Origin: Arthrobacter cheniae
GTDB taxonomy: Bacteria; Actinomycetota; Actinomycetes; Actinomycetales; Micrococcaceae
NCBI RefSeq assembly: GCF_003602275.1
Contig: NZ_QZVT01000002.1
Span: forward strand, 372,001 to 436,000
Direction of reading: 5' to 3'
Length of the DNA: 64,000 nt
The translations under genes and the position numbers were made by a program. The notes beneath the pieces were generated by a model. The model had not been told where the DNA came from, ran no database searches, and saw only the letters and a list, made by a program, of their open reading frames with translations. This document shows positions 25,776-33,809 of this stretch, piece by piece (position 1 is the first letter of the stretch; each line of letters starts with the position of its first letter).

Positions 25776-26683
25776 GCGCGTGGGAAGCCGGCGGCGGCGA
25801 TCATCTCGGGGGTGATCCGCGCCAGGCTGCCGGTGGGGTACTGCGCTGCGACGTGGTCCACGTGCTGCACGCTCAGCACCTCGGGTCCGAGGAAACGGCG
25901 CGCCAGCACCTCGAAGCTCCCTGCATCGCCCGTCGCGATGAAGCGGTGCACGGCGGGCGCCGCGCTTTTGCGCTCGAGGCCGTGCGAGACCAGTGCCCTG
26001 TAGACGTCCTTGGCGGTCTCCTCGGCGCTCGAGACGAGGGTGACGTCGTCTCCCATGACATAGGAGATGACGCCGGTGAGCAACGGATAATGGGTGCAGC
26101 CGAGCACGAGGGTGTCGATGCCGGCGTCCTGCAGCGGCGAGAGGTACTTCTCGGCGGTGCGGAGCAGGGCGGGGCCACCCGTGATCCCTGCCTCCACGAA
26201 CTCGACGAAGGAAGGGCAGGCGACGGAGGTGACGTCGAGGTGTGGGGCAGCTGCGAAGGTGTCGTCGTAGGCGCGCGAGCCGACGGTCGCGGCCGTCCCG
26301 ATCACGCCGATCCGGCCGGACCGGGTGGAGGCCACCGCTCGCCGGACCGCCGGCTGGATGACCTCGATGACGGGGATGCCGTACCGGTCCGTGTAGCGCT
26401 CCCGCGCATCGCGGAGCACTGCTGCCGACGCCGAATTGCAGGCGATCACGAGGAGTTTGACGCCCGAGTCGACGAGCTCGTCCATCACACCCAGCGCGTG
26501 GGCACGTACCTTGGCGATCGGCAGGGGGCCGTAAGGGCCGTTCGCCGTATCACCGACATACATGATCGATTCATGGGGAAGCTGATCGATGACGGCACGC
26601 GCCACGGTCAGTCCCCCGACGCCGGAGTCGAAGATGCCGATGGGCGCTTCGCTGCGGTCCGTGTTCAATGGCGAGAGGGTCAT
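25772..26683 (-). CDS. murI: Glutamate racemase
   Basis: A 303-residue enzyme that makes D-glutamate for peptidoglycan. The two catalytic cysteines are in [11 protein letters not shown] and [10 protein letters not shown], and the N-terminal [18 protein letters not shown] is conserved. The start at 26683 (MTLSPLN) is chosen over upstream in-frame ATGs that add non-family sequence. A TATTCT hexamer (minus strand, 26693-26698) lies 9 nt before it, inside a small inverted repeat ATTCTC-t-GAGAAT (26685-26697). It is coupled to the MBL hydrolase gene by a 4-nt overlap. Confidence 0.95.
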   Translation of the reverse strand: MTLSPLNTDRSEAPIGIFDSGVGGLTVARAVIDQLPHESIMYVGDTANGPYGPLPIAKVRAHALGVMDELVDSGVKLLVIACNSASAAVLRDARERYTDRYGIPVIEVIQPAVRRAVASTRSGRIGVIGTAATVGSRAYDDTFAAAPHLDVTSVACPSFVEFVEAGITGGPALLRTAEKYLSPLQDAGIDTLVLGCTHYPLLTGVISYVMGDDVTLVSSAEETAKDVYRALVSHGLERKSAAPAVHRFIATGDAGSFEVLARRFLGPEVLSVQHVDHVAAQYPTGSLARITPEMIAAAGFPRA

Positions 26684-26684
26684 G

Positions 26685-26697
26685 ATTCTCTGAGAAT
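26685..26697. promoter_or_regulatory. Inverted repeat at the murI start
   Basis: ATTCTC-t-GAGAAT is a perfect 6-bp-arm repeat directly before the murI ATG and overlapping its likely -10. It could be an operator or a translation-affecting hairpin. Confidence 0.35.
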
Positions 26698-26766
26698 AAG
26701 ACGTGGCGCCGACGAAAACTATTCGCCCCTGCGTGGGGTGCATCACAGACCACGCGTGCCGGGCCG

Positions 26767-27342
26767 TCAGCGATCCAGGCGAACGGCCTTCAACATGGCC
26801 TGCACAAGGGATTCCTGCAGCCAGGTGACGAAGTTGTACACCAGCGCGAGATAGGACTCGACGTCGTCGACATCCTTCGAGTCCGCGATGTCGTGGAGGC
26901 GTTCGGCGTCCGCCTCGGATTCGATCCTGAGCCGGTCCGCGAGAACGAGCCGCACATCGTTGAGCGCCTGTGCCAGGAGCCTCGCCTGCTCGTCGTTCAG
27001 CGTCATGGGGCTGAATTCGATGAGCAGGGCGCTGCCGCGCAGGGCACCGATCTTCTGCTCCCGCAGGGAACGTTCGGTCAGCCGGCGGAACGCGAGGGCC
27101 TCGTCGTCGTCCCCGCGGACAGCGTCGGGCAGGAGGCGGCGGACGGCGGAATCGTCCGGCGTCGTGGCCTCGGCATCGGCACCGGACATGCCGACGAGCG
27201 CGGCCAACGGATCCTCGCTCGGCGCCGTCTCGGGCTCGAGCATCGAGATGACGTCGTCGAGCAGGGCACCGAGGAGGCGCGCCTCACCCGGTTCCAGCGC
27301 TCCGGTGATACCGCGTCGGGTCGACTTGAAGTGCTTCGCCAT
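26767..27342 (-). CDS. DUF2017 family protein
   Basis: A 191-residue soluble helical protein of unknown function, recognised by [20 protein letters not shown] at the N-terminus, [17 protein letters not shown] in the middle and [20 protein letters not shown] at the C-terminus. It follows clpS after 9 nt, a constant pairing in actinobacteria, which suggests a link to Clp-adaptor function. That link is only inferred from gene neighbourhood. Confidence 0.85.
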   Translation of the reverse strand: MAKHFKSTRRGITGALEPGEARLLGALLDDVISMLEPETAPSEDPLAALVGMSGADAEATTPDDSAVRRLLPDAVRGDDDEALAFRRLTERSLREQKIGALRGSALLIEFSPMTLNDEQARLLAQALNDVRLVLADRLRIESEADAERLHDIADSKDVDDVESYLALVYNFVTWLQESLVQAMLKAVRLDR

Positions 27343-27351
27343 GGGGTGGGC

Positions 27352-27660
27352 TTACTCGCTTCCGGCTTTTTCGAAGGTGGCCCAGAGTCCGTACGAATGC
27401 AGGGCTACGGTGTCCTGCTCCACCTTCTCGCGGCTGCCGGAGACGACGGCGGAGCGGCCCTGCTCGTGCACCTCGAGCATGAGGGTCCGGGCCTTCGCCT
27501 CGGTGTAGCCGAAGTAGGACTGGAACACGTAACTGACGTAGCTCATGAGGTTCACGGGATCATTCCAGACCACGACGACCCAGGGCTGGTCGAGGTCGGT
27601 CTTCTCGGTCGTCCGCACCTTCTCCTGGGTGTCGGTGCCGGTTGCAAAGCCTACTGTCAT
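27352..27660 (-). CDS. clpS: ATP-dependent Clp protease adaptor ClpS
   Basis: A 102-residue N-degron adaptor that delivers substrates to ClpAP/ClpCP. The fold signature is visible: WVVVVWNDPVNLMSYVSYVF near residues 25-44 (Asn-Asp of the binding pocket), then KARTLMLEVHEQGRSAVVSG. I start at ATG 27660 (MTVGFATG); a minus-strand TAGAAT lies 7 nt before it, suggesting a leaderless message. It is the first gene of clpS-DUF2017 and divergent from pncB. Confidence 0.95.
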   Translation of the reverse strand: MTVGFATGTDTQEKVRTTEKTDLDQPWVVVVWNDPVNLMSYVSYVFQSYFGYTEAKARTLMLEVHEQGRSAVVSGSREKVEQDTVALHSYGLWATFEKAGSE

Positions 27661-27667
27661 ACCGTCC

Positions 27668-27673
27668 ATTCTA
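27668..27673 (-). promoter_or_regulatory. -10 element giving a leaderless clpS mRNA
   Basis: Minus-strand TAGAAT lies 7 nt before the clpS ATG. Confidence 0.5.
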
Positions 27674-27725
27674 GGTCGCATCGCCGATGCCCGGTGGCCT
27701 GGTACTCCTACGGCGGACGCCCCGC

Positions 27726-27731
27726 TATCGT
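27726..27731 (+). promoter_or_regulatory. -10-like element for pncBA
   Basis: TATCGT lies 7 nt before the pncB GTG. The short divergent region between clpS and pncB contains no copy of the palindrome seen before nrtR. Confidence 0.35.
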
Positions 27732-27738
27732 TTTGAGG

Positions 27739-29106
27739 GTGACTGATGCCCTGACCACCGAATCACCTGACGCGGGTTCGGCCCCCCCTGCCGTGGATGC
27801 GCCGAACAGCGCCCTCTTCACCGACCAGTACGAGCTCACGATGCTGCAGGCATCCCTCCACTCCGGGGCGGCACACCGCCGATCGGTCTTCGAGGCCTTC
27901 GCCCGGCGCCTCCCGGCGGGGCGGCGCTACGGCGTCGTCGCAGGAACGGGACGCCTCCTCGAGGCGCTGGCCAGCTTCCGGTTCGACGAGGCGCAGCTCA
28001 CGTTCCTCAGCGACCACAGGATCGTCGACGACACCACCCTCGAATGGCTGGCGGGCTTCCGCTTCACGGGCTCCATCTCGGGGTACGCCGAGGGCGAAGC
28101 CTACTTCCCCAACTCCCCCATCCTGACGGTCGAGTCGTCCTTCGCAGAGGCGTGCATCCTCGAAACCCTGATCCTGTCGGTCCTGAACCACGACAGCGCC
28201 ATCGCCTCGGCCGCCTCCCGAATGACCGGCGCTGCGGCCGGGCGGCCGTGCATCGAGATGGGATCCCGTCGCACGCACGAGGAGGCGGCGGTCGCCGCGG
28301 CCCGCGCCGCCATCATCGGAGGCTTCGCCAGCACGTCCAACCTCGAGGCCGGTCGCCGGTACGGCCTGCCGACGGTGGGCACCGCAGCCCACTCCTTCAC
28401 CCTGCTGCACGATTCCGAGCGAGCCGCCTTCGAGGCCCAGGTCGCCTCGCTCGGCCGCGGCACCTCGCTCCTGGTGGACACGTACGACGTCGAACAGGGG
28501 GTACGCACCGCCGTGGAGGTGGCGGGTGCTGACCTGGGAGCAGTCCGGCTCGACTCGGGAGATCTCGTCGCCCAGGCGCGCTGGGTGCGCCAGCTCCTCG
28601 ATGACCTCGGCAACCACACGACAAGGATCGTCGTCACGTCGGACCTCGACGAGTTCGCCATCGGCCTCCTCGCGTCCGCTCCCGTCGACTCCTACGGCGT
28701 CGGCACCTCCCTGGTGACCGGCTCCGGAGCACCTACCGCGGGCATGGTCTACAAGCTCGTGAGCAGACAGGACGACGACGGCACCTTCATCTCCGTGGCC
28801 AAGGCTGCCAAGAACAAGGCCTCGGTCGGCGGGATCAAGCACGCACTGCGCCGCCTCGACGAGCACGGCACCGCGCAGGTCGAGGTGGTGGGGGTCGGTA
28901 TCAGTCCCGCCGACGACGGCAACGACCGTCCCCTCATGCAGCAGTTCGTGAAGGAGGGTGTCCTCCTGCCGGGCTGGACCGGACCCGAGGCCGTCACCCG
29001 CGCAGCCGAGCGCCACGCACTGTCGATGGCCGAGCTACCCGGAGCAGTCCGCCGCCTGCAGCGCGGCGAACCAGTCATCCCCACCGAATACGAGGAGGCA
29101 TCATGA
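27739..29106 (+). CDS. pncB: Nicotinate phosphoribosyltransferase
   Basis: A 455-residue enzyme that joins nicotinate and PRPP (ATP-stimulated) to nicotinate mononucleotide in NAD salvage. Conserved regions: FTDQYELTMLQA near the N-terminus, AFARRLPAGRRYGVVAGTGRLLE, EMGSRRTHEEAA, IIGGFASTSNLEAGRRYGLPTVGTAAHSF in two adjoining blocks (Ser/Thr and His sites), RLDSGDL and VTSDLDE. The GTG at 27739 (MTDALTT) follows a TATCGT hexamer by 7 nt; a much longer in-frame extension upstream is antisense to clpS/DUF2017 and is not coding. It overlaps pncA by 4 nt. Confidence 0.95.
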   Translation: MTDALTTESPDAGSAPPAVDAPNSALFTDQYELTMLQASLHSGAAHRRSVFEAFARRLPAGRRYGVVAGTGRLLEALASFRFDEAQLTFLSDHRIVDDTTLEWLAGFRFTGSISGYAEGEAYFPNSPILTVESSFAEACILETLILSVLNHDSAIASAASRMTGAAAGRPCIEMGSRRTHEEAAVAAARAAIIGGFASTSNLEAGRRYGLPTVGTAAHSFTLLHDSERAAFEAQVASLGRGTSLLVDTYDVEQGVRTAVEVAGADLGAVRLDSGDLVAQARWVRQLLDDLGNHTTRIVVTSDLDEFAIGLLASAPVDSYGVGTSLVTGSGAPTAGMVYKLVSRQDDDGTFISVAKAAKNKASVGGIKHALRRLDEHGTAQVEVVGVGISPADDGNDRPLMQQFVKEGVLLPGWTGPEAVTRAAERHALSMAELPGAVRRLQRGEPVIPTEYEEAS

Positions 29107-29726
29107 CGCGCGCACTGGTCATCGTGGACGTGCAGAACGATTTCTGCGAGGGCGGCTCGCTCGCCGTCCAGGGCGGTGCACAGGTCGCGGCCGACATCAG
29201 CGACCACATCGACGAGCAGGCAGGTTCGTACGACTACATCGTGGCCACGCAGGACTGGCACATCGACCCGGGTGCGCACTTCTCCGAGACACCGGACTTC
29301 ATCGACTCGTGGCCCGTCCACTGCGTCGCCGGCACCAAGGGCTCGGACTTCCACCGGGACCTCGACACGGAGAGCATCGACGCCGTGTTCCGCAAGGGTC
29401 AGTTCGAGGCGGCCTACTCCGGCTTCGAGGGAGTCAAGGCGCCCGACGACGAGGTGCCCACCGGCGAGCAGAAGCTGGGCGGAGGGTCGGTGGAGAACAG
29501 CGAGGACCCGATGACGCTGGACGACTGGCTGCGCGAGCACGAGGTCGACGACGTGGTCATCGCGGGTCTGGCAGCGGACTACTGCGTCCGGTCCACGGCG
29601 CTCGATGCGCTGCAGGCCGGCTACTCCGTCACGCTGCTGACGGATCTCACGCGCGGAGTGCATGAAGACAACACCGAGGACGTCCTCGAGGAGCTGGCGG
29701 CGGCCGGCGTGGAGCTGGAGCGCTGA
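29103..29726 (+). CDS. pncA: Nicotinamidase
   Basis: A 207-residue cysteine hydrolase that converts nicotinamide to nicotinate and ammonia. The catalytic triad is visible: Asp10 in VDVQNDF, Lys in VFRKGQF (near residue 98), and Cys in LAADYCVRSTALDA (near residue 160). Metal-binding residues lie in TQDWHIDPGAHFS (Asp and His). It supplies pncB, with which it is translationally coupled (ATGA), so the pair forms a two-step salvage route into the same pathway as nadABC. Pyrazinamidase activity is common for this family. Confidence 0.95.
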   Translation: MTRALVIVDVQNDFCEGGSLAVQGGAQVAADISDHIDEQAGSYDYIVATQDWHIDPGAHFSETPDFIDSWPVHCVAGTKGSDFHRDLDTESIDAVFRKGQFEAAYSGFEGVKAPDDEVPTGEQKLGGGSVENSEDPMTLDDWLREHEVDDVVIAGLAADYCVRSTALDALQAGYSVTLLTDLTRGVHEDNTEDVLEELAAAGVELER

Positions 29727-29737
29727 ATTCCTACCAC

Positions 29738-29780
29738 GGACACGGCCGGGCTGGTTCATTCAGCCCGGCCTGTCGTGTCC
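29738..29780. terminator. Strong bidirectional terminator between pncA and the helicase gene
   Basis: A nested stem: GGACACG outer arm, then GCCGGGCTG / CAGCCCGGC with a 7-nt loop, then CGTGTCC. A small bulge separates the two parts. It lies between two convergent stop codons. Confidence 0.8.
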
Positions 29781-29791
29781 CTGGGCCCGTC

Positions 29792-31570
29792 CTACTTCTT
29801 GCCGATGAACCAGTCCTGAAGCTTCTGTAGCCGGCGCTGGAGCTGGTCCTCGTTGGCCTGGGCCACGGCGGGTCCGCCGCACTCGCGCCGCAGCTCCGTA
29901 TGCACCTGACCGTGCGGCATACCCGTTCGCGCAGCCCACGCAGAGACATTCTTGGCGAGCTGGCCCCGCAGCTCCGTGAGCTGGCGGTGGTCCACGACGA
30001 GCGGATCCGCTGCCGGCGCCGCCGAACCCCTCGCCTTCCGGCGGGACTGCTGCTCGTGCTGGCGCTGGCGCAGCAGCTGGCCCACCTGATCGGCGTCGAG
30101 CAGTCCCGGGATGCCGAGGAAATCGAGCTCGTCCTCGCTCCCCATCTCGCCGCCGGTACCGAACTCGCCGCCGTCGAACAGGACGCGATCGAAGGATGCC
30201 TGCGACTCCAGCGCCTCGAACTTCTGCTTGGTCAGGGAGTCCGACGCCTTGTCCTCGCGGTTCGCCGCTTCCATCAGTCCATCGTCGAGACCGAAGCCCT
30301 CGTCGTCCTTCTCGGGCCGGTCGAGCGCGTGGTCGCGTTCGAGCTCGAGCTGGTTGGCCAGCGCCATGAGGATGGGCACTGACGGCAGGAAGATCGACGC
30401 CGTCTCCCCGCGCCGTCGGGCACGCACGTAGCGGCCCACGGCCTGCGCGAAATACAGCGGCGTGGCGGTCGAGGTCGCATAGACGCCGACGGCGAGGCGC
30501 GGAACGTCCACACCCTCGGAGACCATCCGGACGGCGACCATCCATCGCTTGTCGCTGTCGGAGAACTCCTCGATCTTCGAGGAGGCCTTGGCGTCGTCGG
30601 ACAGGATGACCGTCGGGGACTCCCCCGTAATCCTCTTCAGCTGGCCGGCGTAGGCGCGGGCATCGTCGTGATCCGTCGCAATGACCAGGCCACCGGCGTC
30701 GTGCACGGTGCGGCGCACCTCGGTGAGGCGCTTGTCCGCGGCGGCGAGGACGGCGGGAATCCACTCCCCGGCAGGGTTCAGGGCGGTACGCCAGGCCTGC
30801 GCTGTGATGTCCTTGGTCACGGCGGCTTCGCCGAGGGACGCTGCCATCTCCTCGCCTGCACTGGTGCGCCAGCGCATCTGGCCCGAGTAGGCCATGAACA
30901 TGACCGGACGGACCACGTGGTCACGGAGCGCCTGCCCGTAGCCGTAGGTGTAGTCGGCGCGCGACCGGCGGATGCCGTCCCGGTCCTCGACGTACTCGAC
31001 GAACGGGATCGCGGCGGTGTCGGAGCGGAAGGGCGTTCCGGTGAGGGCGAGACGCCTGGCTGCGGGCTCGAACGCCTCCCGAATGCCGTCACCCCAGGAA
31101 AGGGCGTCCCCACCGTGGTGGATCTCGTCGAGGATGACCAGGGTGCGGGCAGCTTCCGTCTTCGCCCTGTGCAGCATCGGCTTGCTCGCGACCTGCGCAT
31201 ACGTCACAGCCACGCCGATGAAGGCGCCTCCGTGGCGACCGTCGGCGTTCTTGAAGTTCGGGTCGATGGCGAGGCCTACCCGCGCAGCGGCGTCAGCCCA
31301 CTGGCGCTTAAGGTGGTCGGTCGGGGCGACGATGGTGATCCGGTTGACGATTCCGCGCTCCACGAGCTCGGTCGCGACGCGGAGGGCGAACGTCGTCTTG
31401 CCTGCACCAGGGGTTGCGACCGCGAGGAAGTCACTGGGTGATTCGTCGAAGTACTTCTTCAGGGCCTCGCTCTGCCACTGGCGTAGCTTGGGAGCCGTGC
31501 CCCAGGCCGCGCGCTCCGGGTATGCGGGGGGCAGGGCTCCGCCGGCACCGAACAGGGTGTCACTACTCAC
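29792..31570 (-). CDS. DEAD/DEAH-box (SF2) helicase
   Basis: A 592-residue superfamily 2 helicase of the type-III-restriction/SSL2-like group. Motif I is ATPGAGKTTFAL, II is LDEIHH (DEIH), III is LTGTPFRSD, V is MVSEGVDVPRL and VI is AQAVGRYVRARR. The C-terminal roughly 150 residues are charged and helical without a known domain. It probably remodels DNA or RNA duplexes; the pathway is unknown. I start at GTG 31570, because longer in-frame sequence lies entirely within the MFS gene. A minus-strand TACTGT lies 6 nt before the GTG, and the start overlaps the MFS stop (GTGA), so both coupling and a private promoter are possible. Confidence 0.88.
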   Translation of the reverse strand: MSSDTLFGAGGALPPAYPERAAWGTAPKLRQWQSEALKKYFDESPSDFLAVATPGAGKTTFALRVATELVERGIVNRITIVAPTDHLKRQWADAAARVGLAIDPNFKNADGRHGGAFIGVAVTYAQVASKPMLHRAKTEAARTLVILDEIHHGGDALSWGDGIREAFEPAARRLALTGTPFRSDTAAIPFVEYVEDRDGIRRSRADYTYGYGQALRDHVVRPVMFMAYSGQMRWRTSAGEEMAASLGEAAVTKDITAQAWRTALNPAGEWIPAVLAAADKRLTEVRRTVHDAGGLVIATDHDDARAYAGQLKRITGESPTVILSDDAKASSKIEEFSDSDKRWMVAVRMVSEGVDVPRLAVGVYATSTATPLYFAQAVGRYVRARRRGETASIFLPSVPILMALANQLELERDHALDRPEKDDEGFGLDDGLMEAANREDKASDSLTKQKFEALESQASFDRVLFDGGEFGTGGEMGSEDELDFLGIPGLLDADQVGQLLRQRQHEQQSRRKARGSAAPAADPLVVDHRQLTELRGQLAKNVSAWAARTGMPHGQVHTELRRECGGPAVAQANEDQLQRRLQKLQDWFIGKK

Positions 31571-33024
31571 GCCAGGACAGTACCTTCCATTGACTTGCTG
31601 GGGGTCGAGCTTGGCCCGGCGTCCGAAGACCCGGCCCCTCTCAGACCCGAAACTATACCTGCTGCCGTGGACACCCACAGAGCCAGCCAGATGGCAACGA
31701 ACGTGGGGACGTGTCCCGGATTGCCGTCGTCGTGCAGGAGTGCGAACAGCGCTCCGGCGCCGGCCGTTCCGACCACGCCGCCGAGCTGGTCGGAGATCTG
31801 CAGGGCCGCGGAATTGCGTCCCTGCTCGCTCTGCGCCGAGAGCTTCAGGACGAGGACCGACGTGCTGGAGAGCGTCATGCCCATGGCGAAGCCGGACAGT
31901 CCCCAGACGACGGCGAGCACCCAGAGCGGTGCCTCGAGGGCGGTTGCGAGGGCGAAGAGACCGAGGGACATGGACAGGATGGACGAGCCCGCGACGAGCA
32001 GCCATTGGCGGGCGAAGGTCACCCGTGCCTGGACGAACGATCCGGCGCTCCACCCGAGAGCGCCGGCGCTCAGGGTGAGCCCGGCGGTCCCCGGACTCAG
32101 GTCGCGGGAGCTCACCAGCATGAGCGGGATGAAGGCTTCGGTACCGAAGAACGCGATGTTCACGAGGCCGCGCGTTGCGATGATGCTCGGTAGACCGCGC
32201 GCGAGGACGAGGGTGCCCTTCGGCAGGAGCGCGGGCAATACCAGGAGGACGACGACGACGCCGGCTGCCGCGAGCAGTGTCAGGCCGGTGACGGTACCGG
32301 CGTCGGGTTTCTCCGTATCGGCGAGCCGGACGACAGCCCACTGCGCTGCGAAGACACCACCAGCGAGGGCGAACCCGCGCAGCGTGCGTGTCCGGGCCGA
32401 GCCAGTCTCGACCGACGCGATGGGTCCGAGCTTGCTGGTCTTCGGCCACACGATGAGAACTGCGGCGAGCACCACCGGAGCCACGCCGAGGAACACCCAG
32501 CGCCACCCGAACTGCTCGGTCACGAACCCCGCGACCACCGGCCCGATGAGCGCCGGCAGAACCCACGCCGCCGCGAGCCAGCCGAAGACGACGGGTTGCG
32601 CCCGCTGCGGAAAGGAACGGCCGATCACGACGTACACCGCCACGATCATGAACCCCCCGCCGAGCCCCGACACGGCCCGGCCGACTGTCACCAGCCAGAA
32701 ATCCGGCGCGGCTCCTGCGGCGAGCAGTCCGAGGATCATGAGGGCCATCCCGACCGCGAGGGCCGGGCGGGGCCCCTTGCGGTCGCACCAGGAGCCGGCG
32801 ACGACCGTGCCGAGCAGGGAGGCAGTCAGGTACATCGAGAACGCGAGGCCGTAGCTCGACTCCCCGGACAGCTCGCGCGCCACGGACGGCATCGCGGTAA
32901 CCACGGCCATGGCCTCGAAGGCGGCACAGGTGATGATGGCCAGGATGCCGATGGTGAGCGGCCGCAACTCAGGAGACATCGCTCCGACGAGCGTATCGGA
33001 CGTTCTACGTGTGGCCTTGCTCAT
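31567..33024 (-). CDS. Multidrug-type MFS permease
   Basis: A 485-residue membrane protein with about 12-14 hydrophobic helices. After TM2 there is GSWCDRKGPRPAL (MFS motif A-like) and, in TM5, the gly-rich VSGLGGGFM typical of drug:proton antiporters. The likely role is export of an unknown compound. The ATG at 33024 (MSKATRRTSD) has AGGTGAC just upstream; a longer frame adds a low-quality lead. The stop overlaps the helicase start by 4 nt. Confidence 0.88.
   Translation of the reverse strand: MSKATRRTSDTLVGAMSPELRPLTIGILAIITCAAFEAMAVVTAMPSVARELSGESSYGLAFSMYLTASLLGTVVAGSWCDRKGPRPALAVGMALMILGLLAAGAAPDFWLVTVGRAVSGLGGGFMIVAVYVVIGRSFPQRAQPVVFGWLAAAWVLPALIGPVVAGFVTEQFGWRWVFLGVAPVVLAAVLIVWPKTSKLGPIASVETGSARTRTLRGFALAGGVFAAQWAVVRLADTEKPDAGTVTGLTLLAAAGVVVVLLVLPALLPKGTLVLARGLPSIIATRGLVNIAFFGTEAFIPLMLVSSRDLSPGTAGLTLSAGALGWSAGSFVQARVTFARQWLLVAGSSILSMSLGLFALATALEAPLWVLAVVWGLSGFAMGMTLSSTSVLVLKLSAQSEQGRNSAALQISDQLGGVVGTAGAGALFALLHDDGNPGHVPTFVAIWLALWVSTAAGIVSGLRGAGSSDAGPSSTPSKSMEGTVLA
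31577..31582 (-). promoter_or_regulatory. -10-like element for the helicase gene
   Basis: Minus-strand TACTGT lies 6 nt before the helicase GTG, inside the 3' end of the MFS gene. Confidence 0.35.
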
Positions 33025-33067
33025 GTCACCTGTTCTGCTGAGGGCGGGGCTGGGTGTTTGCGGGGCT

Positions 33068-33130
33068 GCGGCGTTGCGGACTGCTGAAGCCCCGCGTTGC
33101 TGAACCCGCGGCATTACGGACCGCTGAAGC
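33068..33130. repeat. Two imperfect 23-bp direct repeats, 40 bp apart
   Basis: GCGGCGTTGCGGACTGCTGA... at 33068-33090 and GCGGCATTACGGACCGCTGA... at 33108-33130 match at 20 of 23 positions. They lie in the non-coding 33025-33295 gap upstream of the MFS gene. I see no gene or clear hairpin in that gap. The repeat could be an operator pair or decayed sequence. Confidence 0.5.
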
Positions 33131-33295
33131 GCCGGTGTTGCGAGCTGTGGCCTTGCCGGAGCCGCGGAAAAGTCGGCGGTGCCGCGCTGCTCCGCCCTTC
33201 GACGCGTCGGGCGGTGCGTCTTCTCCTGGTTAGCGCCCGGCCCGACGGCCGCTCGAGCTATCCAAGTCGCTCAGAATCCACCAGGGGGCGGGGTC

Positions 33296-33598
33296 CTAGT
33301 CCTTCGGCTTGTCGTCGCCACCTGGGCGAAGCCCGTTGTAAATTTCCTTGCACTCCGGGCACACAGGAAACTTTTCCGGGTCACGGCCCGGAGTCCATAC
33401 CTTGCCGCAGAGGGCGATCACCGGTTCGCCGGTGAAGGCGGACTCCATGATCTTTTCCTTGCGAACATAGTGCGAGAAGCGTTCTGCGTCGCCGGGCTCG
33501 ACCTCCTGACGGAGTTCCTCACGTTCGATGGTCGCCGTCGAGCGGCCAGTACCGGCATCGAGTGGATCGTTTGCGAAGGGATCAGGAGGCATAGTCAT
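33296..33598 (-). CDS. DUF3039 family protein
   Basis: A 100-residue conserved actinobacterial protein of unknown function. The signature part is ERFSHYVRKEKIMESAFTGE, then PVIALCGKVWTPGRDPEKFP and VCPECKEIY; three Cys suggest a small metal-binding (zinc-ribbon-like) site. The Asp/Lys-rich ends look flexible. The ATG at 33598 lies 6 nt after a minus-strand TAGACT, so the mRNA is probably leaderless. Confidence 0.88.
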   Translation of the reverse strand: MTMPPDPFANDPLDAGTGRSTATIEREELRQEVEPGDAERFSHYVRKEKIMESAFTGEPVIALCGKVWTPGRDPEKFPVCPECKEIYNGLRPGGDDKPKD

Positions 33599-33604
33599 GG
33601 GCTC

Positions 33605-33610
33605 AGTCTA
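33605..33610 (-). promoter_or_regulatory. -10 element giving a leaderless mRNA
   Basis: Minus-strand TAGACT lies 6 nt before the DUF3039 ATG. Confidence 0.5.
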
Positions 33611-33797
33611 TCGCTCGAGGCTGCGCTGGTCAGGTGGTGCTTGGAAGCGCTCCGATATGTTCTTCGGCACGACGGATATTGGTCTCTTCCCGGCGACTGA
33701 TATTCGTCGAAACTCTCTTCCTAGATTTCGGTGATGATTACCTACCGCACAATTGAATGCACGTCGGCTAGTGGCCAGAATTGTCGGTGGCAGGGGA

Positions 33798-33803
33798 GAT
33801 AAT
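33798..33803 (+). promoter_or_regulatory. -10 element giving a leaderless mRNA
   Basis: GATAAT lies 6 nt before the HNH gene ATG at 33810. Confidence 0.4.
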
Positions 33804-33809
33804 TGCGGT

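Noticed and set aside
26893..27738. Upstream in-frame extension of pncB
   Set aside because: It is antisense to clpS and DUF2017 and does not resemble the enzyme; the GTG at 27739 is favoured.
31571..32788. Upstream in-frame extension of the helicase gene
   Set aside because: It lies wholly inside the MFS gene on the same strand in another frame, and is Arg-rich with no homology.
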